This document shows, piece by piece, positions 52,826-60,204 of a DNA stretch of 64,000 bases (positions are counted from its first letter, which is position 1; each line of letters starts with the position of its first letter). The stretch is from Paraburkholderia unamae (GTDB lineage: Bacteria; Pseudomonadota; Gammaproteobacteria; Burkholderiales; Burkholderiaceae). A model generated the notes under the pieces. It worked only from the letters and a program-made list of their open reading frames with translations, had not been told where the DNA came from and did not search any database. A program made the translations under genes and the position numbers. The stretch covers positions 62,001-126,000 of the forward strand of contig NZ_QLSU01000015.1 of the NCBI RefSeq assembly GCF_003268775.1, given 5' to 3'.

Positions 52826-53644
52826 TCAGCACGTCACGACGTCGCCGAGCGGCGCGGGCCCCGTGAAGAGGGCGAAATCGCGCAGCTCGCTTTCCGGCGG
52901 GGGCTCGCAACTCCACACCCGCGAGGGTTGCCAGCCGAACTGCCGCTTGTACTGCGCGAGCGACTCCGCCAGCTTGAACGCGGCCACGACCGGATCGATC
53001 ACGGGCACGCCCACAGCCTGCTGAACCGCGTCGAAGAAGCCGAATTCGATCGTGCAGCCCAGAATCACCGCTTCCGCGCGATCCTGTTCCACGGCGCGGC
53101 GCGCCTCCTCGATGATGCGCGCACGCGTATGCGCAGGATCGGTCTGAAAATCGTTCACGCCCATCGCGAGCGAACGCATCGACGCGAGCCGATCGAGCAT
53201 GCCGTAGCCGCGAATTCGGTCGCGCATCTGCTCGACCCATTTTTCGCGCCCGACGATCACCGAAAAACGGTTGGCGAGATTGGCGGCGATCTGCAAACTC
53301 GCCTGGCAGGGACCGACCACGATGGTTTGCGACGAGATTTCACGCGCTGCTTCGAGCGCGGGATCGTAGAAGCACCCGATCACCATTGCGTCGATCCCCT
53401 GTACGCCGGCTTCGCGTGCGACATGGACTGTCCGTTCCTCGATCAAGGCCTCGTAGGCGCGGTACTCCAGATGCGTTGGCGTGGACGCCATGTCGAGCGA
53501 CGCGACTTCCACCGTTGTCGTTGGCTGCTTGATGGCGTGCAGCATCTGGGCAATCGGACGATTCCACGTGGCAATGCCCACCGGATTAAGCCAGCGCACC
53601 GAAACCGGTACATTCACCGGTTCACCCTTGAACGAATTGCTCAT
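52826..53644 (-). CDS. Asp/Glu/hydantoin racemase family protein
   Basis: 272 residues. The two catalytic Cys of the family stand in MVIGCFYDPAL (Cys91) and VILGCTIEFG (Cys197), near the ends of the two lobes. Members racemise hydantoins, allantoin or amino acids by a two-base mechanism, and some are maleate isomerases or decarboxylases. Beside HyuA/HyuB the hydantoin or ureide racemase role is favoured. AAGGAG lies nine bases before ATG 53644. Confidence 0.87.
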   Translation of the reverse strand: MSNSFKGEPVNVPVSVRWLNPVGIATWNRPIAQMLHAIKQPTTTVEVASLDMASTPTHLEYRAYEALIEERTVHVAREAGVQGIDAMVIGCFYDPALEAAREISSQTIVVGPCQASLQIAANLANRFSVIVGREKWVEQMRDRIRGYGMLDRLASMRSLAMGVNDFQTDPAHTRARIIEEARRAVEQDRAEAVILGCTIEFGFFDAVQQAVGVPVIDPVVAAFKLAESLAQYKRQFGWQPSRVWSCEPPPESELRDFALFTGPAPLGDVVTC

Positions 53645-53699
53645 TGCACGACTCCTTGCTTGACTGAAGCATGTGTGAACTGCAAAAGACGCAGTTGCG

Positions 53700-54587
53700 T
53701 TACAGGTATTTGACGAGTGCCATCGTGAACGAGACCGAGCGGTGCAGGTTCGACGACGTGTAGTAATCGAAGTTGAGATTCCCCGAGATATAAATGCCGT
53801 ATTTCGCCAGACCGTAATAGCTGAACGCCGGGCCGATCTTGCCTTCGCGCATTTCCTCGAAATCGGAGGCCGCCGCGCTATAAATGCTGTACGCGTGGTG
53901 CAGACCGATGAACAGATCGTCGCGCACCTGGTAGCCGCCCGCGATATCGAGCAGCGTCATGCTGAGCCCGCCGCGCAAATGCTCCATCTGCCCATTGCCG
54001 ATATCGGTCGCGTTGAGATTGCGCGTCGCGTAGGTCAACTCGACAGGATTGATCGTTACGCCGATACGACCAATCTGGATGTAGTTGTTGACGTTGAAGC
54101 TATACGAATACTGGTTCGCCCCGGCCCCGAAGCCCGCGCTTTTCGTGCTGCCATTGGGAAACGTGACCGTGAACGTGGGGCTCGTCCAGAATGTCTTGTA
54201 GCCGGGCGTGCCCACGGGCCGGTCGGGCTCGATCACGTTGTAGTAGTACTCGATGCCGATATTCGGATAGGCGCCCCCAAAGCCACTCGCACCGGGCGCG
54301 CCGTGCGTGTTCGCATAACCCACCGAACCGTTGATCCAGAACTCGAACTGGTCGCGATGGGTGCCCGTGAACCCCGTCTCGGTAAAATACGCCGGGTTGA
54401 ACGACGAATAAATCTGATTGGAATTCGGGCTCGTGTGCTGAAACACCGGAAATGCTTCGAGCGCCCATGAATTCGGTGCGCCAGCCTGGCCGTAGCCGAT
54501 GAATTCGTCGGCGCAAGCCGGCAGCGCGGCGCCCGCAAAAAGAGTTAGACCGGCAGCTCCGGTCGCCAACCTACGCCCCACTTTCAT
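53700..54587 (-). CDS. Outer-membrane channel-like protein (phenol MetA-pathway transporter family)
   Basis: 295 residues. A signal peptide ends near PACADEF (about residue 27); the rest is alternating amphipathic strands rich in Tyr, Asn and Gly (QFEFWINGSVGYAN, IGIEYYYNVIEP, YSYSFNVNNYIQIG, FSYYGLAKYGIYISG), as in the family annotated as MetA-pathway phenol degradation transporters. It probably forms the outer-membrane entry route for the hydantoin-cluster substrate. The family match is by pattern only. A small hairpin AACTGC/GCAGTT (53678-53696) separates it from the racemase gene. Confidence 0.72.
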   Translation of the reverse strand: MKVGRRLATGAAGLTLFAGAALPACADEFIGYGQAGAPNSWALEAFPVFQHTSPNSNQIYSSFNPAYFTETGFTGTHRDQFEFWINGSVGYANTHGAPGASGFGGAYPNIGIEYYYNVIEPDRPVGTPGYKTFWTSPTFTVTFPNGSTKSAGFGAGANQYSYSFNVNNYIQIGRIGVTINPVELTYATRNLNATDIGNGQMEHLRGGLSMTLLDIAGGYQVRDDLFIGLHHAYSIYSAAASDFEEMREGKIGPAFSYYGLAKYGIYISGNLNFDYYTSSNLHRSVSFTMALVKYL

Positions 54588-54666
54588 GCTGATCCCCTGT
54601 CCTCTGCATGTAATACGGAATCCTGATTAATAGACGGTCTTTTCCCCATTCCGTCTGGCGAGGCGA

Positions 54667-56055
54667 TCAGTCCGCCATCGCCGCTTCGATCTCGCTCACG
54701 GTTTTCGGTATCGGCGGGCCCATCACGCGCGCCCCCGTTGCCGTGATTTCGATCTCGTCTTCCACGCGCATGCCGCCCAGCCCCACGCAAGCACGCAGCG
54801 TTGCGTAGTCGATCAGCCCCTCATGGCGCCGCTCGGCGGCCCAGCGCTCGATCAAGGCCTCGATGAAATAGATGCCGGGCTCGACCGTAAGCACCATGCC
54901 GGCCTTCAGCGGCTTGCCCATGCGCAGGCTGCGCAAACCGAACTGGGTGCTGCGCGGTGTCTGTACGTCGTAGCCCACGCGGTCTTCGCCATAGGACTCC
55001 ATGTCGTGAACATCCAGACCAAGCTGGTGGCCAAGGCCGTGCGGAAAAACGACTGCGTAGGCGCCCGACGAGACGATGTCGGAGACGGAGCCCTTGAAGA
55101 TCCCCATCTGCAACATGCCGCCGGCGAGATGCGTGACGACGGCGCGATGCACGTCCGCGTAGCGCACGCCAGGGCGCGAGCCGCGAATGCCGATGTCCTG
55201 GGCCTCGAGCAGAAGCGTGTACAGCTCCCTCTGGCGCGTATCGAATCGCCCGCTCACCGGCAGCGTGCGCGTGATGTCGCTCGCGTAGCCGCACGCGCTC
55301 GTCGCGCCCGAGTCGTTGACGACCAGGTCGCCCGGCGCGAGGCGTCCGTCGTAGTTGAAGTTGTGCAGAATCTCGCCGCGCTTCGTGAACACGGACTGAT
55401 AGGCTTCGAGCACGCCGTGCTGCGCCAGCACCGCGTGCATCCGCGCTACGCCCTCGCGCTCGCGGGCACCGGGGCGTACCGCGCGCATCGCCGCGCGATG
55501 CATTTCATCGGTAACTGCGAGCGCGGCTTCGATCTGCTCGATCTCTTCCGCGCCCTTGACCTCGCGAAGCGCGACGAGCGCATCGATCAGCGCCGTTGAG
55601 GCGCATCTCGCCACTTCCTGGGGCGCAACGCCCATGAGCCGGCCGATTTCGAGCGTCGTGGCCGCCCGGTACGGCGGCAGAAAATGCAGCTTGCGAGCGT
55701 CCCTGCGCGCAGCGTCGAGCGCGGCTTGCAGCGCCGCGTAGCCGCGCACCGTGCGGCAACCTGCCCGCTCACACGCGCTCGCGAGCGACGGCGTTTTGCC
55801 AAGCCAGATTTCGTCGTCGAGCGTCGCGTCGTCGCCAAACACAACGTCTTCGCCGCTCTCCAGATCGAGCAACGCCACTAGCCCCGGACGATTGATGCCA
55901 AAGAAGTAGCGGAACGTGGCGTCCTGCCGGAACGGATGCACGTTGTGCGCGAAATTGATCGGCGCATCGACATTGCCCGGCAGCAGCACGATGCCCGTGC
56001 GGAGCCTTTCGCGCAACGCCCGGCGCCGCGCGATATAGATGTTCTCTGCAAACAT
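54667..56055 (-). CDS. M24 family aminopeptidase P-like
   Basis: 462 residues. An N-terminal AMP_N domain (1-150) precedes the pita-bread domain. The five dinuclear-metal ligands are visible: Asp in VVNDSGATSA, Asp in GYASDITRT, His in GLGHQLGLDVHD, Glu in LTVEPGIYF and Glu in MRVEDEIEI. The family removes N-terminal residues before Pro; related M24 proteins hydrolyse creatine and other guanidino or amide bonds. In this cluster it stands where a carbamoylase might be expected, so cleavage of a ring-opened ureide or dipeptide is a possibility. Confidence 0.9.
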   Translation of the reverse strand: MFAENIYIARRRALRERLRTGIVLLPGNVDAPINFAHNVHPFRQDATFRYFFGINRPGLVALLDLESGEDVVFGDDATLDDEIWLGKTPSLASACERAGCRTVRGYAALQAALDAARRDARKLHFLPPYRAATTLEIGRLMGVAPQEVARCASTALIDALVALREVKGAEEIEQIEAALAVTDEMHRAAMRAVRPGAREREGVARMHAVLAQHGVLEAYQSVFTKRGEILHNFNYDGRLAPGDLVVNDSGATSACGYASDITRTLPVSGRFDTRQRELYTLLLEAQDIGIRGSRPGVRYADVHRAVVTHLAGGMLQMGIFKGSVSDIVSSGAYAVVFPHGLGHQLGLDVHDMESYGEDRVGYDVQTPRSTQFGLRSLRMGKPLKAGMVLTVEPGIYFIEALIERWAAERRHEGLIDYATLRACVGLGGMRVEDEIEITATGARVMGPPIPKTVSEIEAAMAD

Positions 56056-56096
56056 GTGAAAACCCTGGATCGTGTTTCGATGGTTCGATGTCGCGA

Positions 56097-57758
56097 TCAA
56101 ACAGCGACGCCATACACGCGCTTCGCGACTTCGGCGCTCACATAGCCGTTCTTCACGTCGTCGAGCACCGCCGCGCGCGAGCGCCTGGCCGGGTCGCCAA
56201 AGCCGCCGCCCGACGCCGTGCGGATGCGGATCACATCGCCGCTGTCGAGCGGCAGCGCGCTCACCATGGAATAGCGCTCGGTCGCCCCATTCCCGCGCAC
56301 GACTTCGATGTAGTTGAGCGAGCCGTCCGCGCCACCCGCCAGCCCCCAGGGCGGCACTTGCGAACGCGTGTAGCCGCAAGTGAGCAAGGTGTGATCGGCG
56401 CGCACGCGATACTCGACGTGAATGCCGCGTCCGCCCCGGAACTGGCCATGGCCGCCCGGTTCGTCGTTGAGCGTCATGCAATCCACGTACAGGCCATAGC
56501 GCGCTTCGCAGACTTCCGCCGGGCAGTTGTAGGTTTCGCCATGCATGCCCGAATACACGGCGCTGTTGCCGTCGCGCCCCGCTTCGCCGCCCCAGCCGCC
56601 AATTTCGGGTTCGACGAGGGTGAACGCCCGCCCCGTATCGGGATGCACGCCGCTGATGAAAGTGCCGCAAATCGATGCGAAGTTGCCCGCCGGCAGGCGT
56701 TCGGGCAAGTGCGCCGCGAGACAGCGCAGGATGAGATCGTGGGCGCGGATCAGGTTCTCGAAGTAGAAGCCTTCGGCGGCCGGGCTCTGCGCCTCGAACA
56801 TCGTGCCAGGCCGCGTGAGCACCGTCAGCGGACGGAACGTGCCGCCATTGGTCGCGGCGCGCGGATCGGTGACGGACTTGAACGCCATCTGCGCGGCGAC
56901 GACGGTGCCGTCGCGGCTCAGATTGTGGGGTCCGGGCGATTGCGCCGGGTTGTCGCGCAAGTCGACGATCATGCCGGTGTCGCTGATCTCCACAATCACG
57001 CGCAACGTCTGGCCGTCGTCCTGCAATTCGTCCATCGTGAAGCGGCCGCGCGGTGCGTCTTTGAGCGCCGCGAGCGACACCTTCTCGCCGAGTACCATGA
57101 AATCCGCCACGGCCTCGAGAAACACGTCGACGCCGTACTTTTGCGCGAGATCGACGATTCGCGCCGCGCCGCCGCGCACGGCCGCGATACCGGCCCAGAG
57201 GTCGCCTTCCATGAAGTCGGGCAAACGCGTGTTCGAGCGCAGGATCTGCATGACCGGGCGAATGGGCTTGCCCTTCGAGACCAGCTTCACGCAGGCGAGG
57301 CGCAGGCCCTCCTGGAAGATGTCGCCGGCATGGGTCGAGAGCGAACCCGGCACCGAGCCGCCTACGTCGTTCCAGTGCGCGATGTTCGCTGTCCACGCAA
57401 TGATCCGGTCACCGGCGAACACGGGCATGGCGAGCACGACATCGTTCAGGTGCGTGACGCCCCCGCCGCTGTGCGGGTCGTTGGTGATGAACACGTCGCC
57501 GGGCTCGATCTCGCCCGGCTGCGCATGCTGCGCGAGTATGCGCTTGACCGCCTTGTCGAGCACCGCGATGAAGCCCGGCGCGCCGGAGCCGGAACTTGCG
57601 ATATCGCCATGCGCGTCGGTGATGCCCGTGCCCATGTCGAGCACTTCGTAAATGATCGGGCTCATCGCGGTCTTGATCATCGCCGCGAACATTTCGTCGG
57701 CAATGGCCTGTAGCGAGTTCTGGATGATCTCCAGCGTAAAGATGTCCACTTTGCTCAT
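56097..57758 (-). CDS. hyuB: Hydantoinase B / oxoprolinase beta-type subunit
   Basis: 553 residues, typical HyuB length. FTLEIIQNSLQAIADEMFAA begins it; ITNDPHSGGGVTHLNDVVL, GGWGGEAGRDGNS and GGRGIHVEYRV are family motifs. With HyuA it forms an ATP-dependent enzyme that opens five-membered cyclic amides or ureides (N-methylhydantoin, 5-oxoproline) or carboxylates ketones. It starts 15 bp after hyuA. Confidence 0.92.
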   Translation of the reverse strand: MSKVDIFTLEIIQNSLQAIADEMFAAMIKTAMSPIIYEVLDMGTGITDAHGDIASSGSGAPGFIAVLDKAVKRILAQHAQPGEIEPGDVFITNDPHSGGGVTHLNDVVLAMPVFAGDRIIAWTANIAHWNDVGGSVPGSLSTHAGDIFQEGLRLACVKLVSKGKPIRPVMQILRSNTRLPDFMEGDLWAGIAAVRGGAARIVDLAQKYGVDVFLEAVADFMVLGEKVSLAALKDAPRGRFTMDELQDDGQTLRVIVEISDTGMIVDLRDNPAQSPGPHNLSRDGTVVAAQMAFKSVTDPRAATNGGTFRPLTVLTRPGTMFEAQSPAAEGFYFENLIRAHDLILRCLAAHLPERLPAGNFASICGTFISGVHPDTGRAFTLVEPEIGGWGGEAGRDGNSAVYSGMHGETYNCPAEVCEARYGLYVDCMTLNDEPGGHGQFRGGRGIHVEYRVRADHTLLTCGYTRSQVPPWGLAGGADGSLNYIEVVRGNGATERYSMVSALPLDSGDVIRIRTASGGGFGDPARRSRAAVLDDVKNGYVSAEVAKRVYGVAV

Positions 57759-57773
57759 CGTCGTTCTCCCTCG

Positions 57774-59852
57774 TCAGAGCGTGATGTGAAGGTTGCCGAG
57801 GCGATCGACGCTCGCTGCATTGCCCGGATGCACCACGATGGTCGTGCCCGCGTCTTCCACGATCGCGGGCCCCGCGAACGCCATGCCGGGTTCGAGCTTC
57901 GCGTTGTCGTAAATGGTGGCCTCGTGCACGCCTTCGAGCGCGTAGTCCACGGAGCGCTTGCCCTTGACGGTGCTCGCCAGCGTCGCGCCCGTGACAGGCA
58001 GCTCCGCGAGGTCGAGCTTGCCGATCTCCGAGGTCGTAACAATATGGAAGCCGACGATTTCGAGCGGCGCGTCGAGCCGGTAGGTGTACTGCCGTTCATA
58101 CGTGGCATGAAAGCGCGCGGCAATCTCGCTCCAGTGCGAGACGATGCGCTCACCGGCGTTGAACGGCACTTCCACCGAATGCTCCTGGTTCTGGTAACGC
58201 AGCTTGCAGTGGATCGCGATGTGCAGTTGCGCGCGGGCAATGCCCTCGTCGCGGAACTGCGCGGCAGCGGCTTCGACCAGCTCGTCGAGCACGCCTTGCG
58301 CGGCCGCGAGCGAGGCTTCGTCGGCGGTCTGGAAAAAGCGGTTCACGAACAGGTCGCGACGCAGATCGGACATGGTCATGCCCCACGCCGAGAACACCGA
58401 CGCTCCACGCGGAATCACCACTTTTTTCACGCCCAGTTCCTGGCCGAGCGCCACCGCGTGCATCGCCCCGCCGCCGCCAAACGCGACCAGCGTGAAGTCA
58501 CGCGGGTCACGGCCGCGATTGAGCGAGACGAGCTTGAGCGCGTTGACCATGTTGTCGTTGGCAATGCGCACGATGCCGCGTGCGATTTCCTCGCGCGTCA
58601 TCGCGAGGCGAGCCGCGAGCGGGTCGAGTGCGCGCTCGATCGCCCCCATGTCGGCAACCGTCTCGCCGCCGCAGAAGTAGTCCTTGTTGATGCGGCCGAG
58701 CACGAGGTTCGCGTCGGTCGTCGTCGCGTGCGTGCCGCCGTTGCCATAGGCCGCAGGCCCCGGCGACGCACCGGCCGATTGCGGCCCCACATGCAGCTTG
58801 CCGAAGTCGTCAACCCAGGCGATCGACCCGCCACCATTCCCGATCTCCACCAGATCGACCACGGGCACCATGATCGGATAGCCCGCGCTTACGCGGTCGC
58901 GCTCCACCCAGTAGTCGGTCTTGATGGTCACCTGGCCGTTTTCGATGAGCGAGCATTTCGCCGTCGTGCCGCCGATATCGAGCGCCAGCACGTTTGGCTC
59001 GCCAATCAGGCGGCCCAGTTCGGCGGCGCCCCAGAAACCGCTCGCCGGACCGGATTCGACCATCGTGATCGGAATTTCACGCGCATGTGCAACCGTGTCG
59101 ACACCACAGTTCGACTGCATCACATAGAGCGGCGCCCGATAGCCATTGGCCCGCACGCCCTGCTCGAGCTGGTCCAGATAGCGCGAGGCGATCGGCTGCA
59201 CGTAGGCCGAGAGCACCGCCGTGCTCGTGCGCTCGTATTCGCGCCACTCGCGCGTGATCTGGTGCGAGGCCACGACCGAGACCTCCGGCCATAAGCGGCG
59301 GACTTCGTCGAGCACGGCGCGCTCATGCGCGGGGTTCGCATAGGCGTGCAGCAGGCAGATCGCCACCGCCTCGACTTCCGCACGGCGAAAGTCCTTCACG
59401 ATTTCAGCGAGCGCGCCGAGGTCGAGCGACTCCCGCTCGCCGCCATCGTAGTTGATGCGGCCGCCCACCTCGCGGCGCAGATGGCGCGGCACGAACGCCG
59501 CAGGCTTGGCCCACCTCAGATTGAAAAAGTCCGGGCGATTGGCGCGTGCGATCTCGAGCACGTCGCGAAAGCCCGCCGTGGTAATGAGGCCGGTGCGCAC
59601 GCCACGCCGCTCCGTCAACGCGTTGATGACGACGGTCGTGCCATGCGCGAGGAAGCTCACCTCGTCGAGCTTGACCTGCGCCTTCTCGAGCACGTTGATG
59701 ATGCCCTGCTCGAAATTGGGCGGCGTGGTGTCGGTCTTTGCCGTGCGAACGGTCTGCGCGCCGGTCGCGGGGTCGATCTCGAAGTAGACGAGGTCGGTGA
59801 ACGTGCCGCCGACATCGGTCGCCACCCGAATGGTCTTTCCACCTGAGGTCAT
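57774..59852 (-). CDS. hyuA: Hydantoinase A / oxoprolinase alpha-type subunit
   Basis: 692 residues. The ASKHA-type ATP site shows in RVATDVGGTFTDLVYF (9-24) and again in LALDIGGTTAKCSLI (about 295-310), with FLAHGTTVVINALTERRG and VAFGGGGAMHAVALG in the expected places. The HyuA_C domain closes the chain (DYALEGVHEATIYDN). ATG 59852 has GGAGAAG upstream. N-methylhydantoinase, 5-oxoprolinase and acetone carboxylase cannot be separated from sequence alone; the racemase neighbour favours hydantoin-like substrates. Confidence 0.92.
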   Translation of the reverse strand: MTSGGKTIRVATDVGGTFTDLVYFEIDPATGAQTVRTAKTDTTPPNFEQGIINVLEKAQVKLDEVSFLAHGTTVVINALTERRGVRTGLITTAGFRDVLEIARANRPDFFNLRWAKPAAFVPRHLRREVGGRINYDGGERESLDLGALAEIVKDFRRAEVEAVAICLLHAYANPAHERAVLDEVRRLWPEVSVVASHQITREWREYERTSTAVLSAYVQPIASRYLDQLEQGVRANGYRAPLYVMQSNCGVDTVAHAREIPITMVESGPASGFWGAAELGRLIGEPNVLALDIGGTTAKCSLIENGQVTIKTDYWVERDRVSAGYPIMVPVVDLVEIGNGGGSIAWVDDFGKLHVGPQSAGASPGPAAYGNGGTHATTTDANLVLGRINKDYFCGGETVADMGAIERALDPLAARLAMTREEIARGIVRIANDNMVNALKLVSLNRGRDPRDFTLVAFGGGGAMHAVALGQELGVKKVVIPRGASVFSAWGMTMSDLRRDLFVNRFFQTADEASLAAAQGVLDELVEAAAAQFRDEGIARAQLHIAIHCKLRYQNQEHSVEVPFNAGERIVSHWSEIAARFHATYERQYTYRLDAPLEIVGFHIVTTSEIGKLDLAELPVTGATLASTVKGKRSVDYALEGVHEATIYDNAKLEPGMAFAGPAIVEDAGTTIVVHPGNAASVDRLGNLHITL

Positions 59853-60098
59853 CGCACTTCTCCTTGCGTCACGATGGCTGGCGCACAAGCCGCCGGCCGT
59901 TGTTTTTCTGACTGGTCGCCGCGTTTCATAATAGGTAGCATGCCTAAACGTATGTTCATGGAAGCGGCCATGCCGCGATCGAATGAAGCGCTCGCGATAC
60001 GGCCCCCGCGCAACGCGCGCCGGGGACGGCACCGGACGGTTCATCTGCTGCTGAGGCGGACTTTATGAATCCAATAAGCGCGCGGCAACCGGCACGGC

Positions 60099-60159
60099 GG
60101 GTAGGCGGGAGACGGGGTGAGCTACCCGCCTACCCATATGGGTAGTTTTGTGCGGGTAG
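60099..60159. promoter_or_regulatory. Cluster of five GGGTAG elements upstream of hyuA
   Basis: GGGTAG occurs at 60099, 60140 and 60154 and its complement CTACCC at 60122 and 60130. CTACCCATATGGGTAG (60130-60145) is a perfect 16-bp palindrome, and GGGTAGGCGGG / CCCGCCTACCC (60099-60109, 60125-60135) pairs over 11 bp. The array is about 250 bp before hyuA and just after the MalT-type regulator gene. MalT-like activators use arrays of short asymmetric sites, so it is a candidate operator; the rest of the 352-bp gap (59853-60204) holds no gene. Confidence 0.5.
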
Positions 60160-60204
60160 TTTCGGAGGCGGGCCGCGGGGGCAAAGGCGCCGCGCGCCGC
60201 GAAG

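Noticed and set aside
53678..53696. AACTGC/GCAGTT hairpin between the outer-membrane gene and the racemase gene
   Set aside because: Six-base stem without a T tract on the minus strand; too weak to call a terminator.
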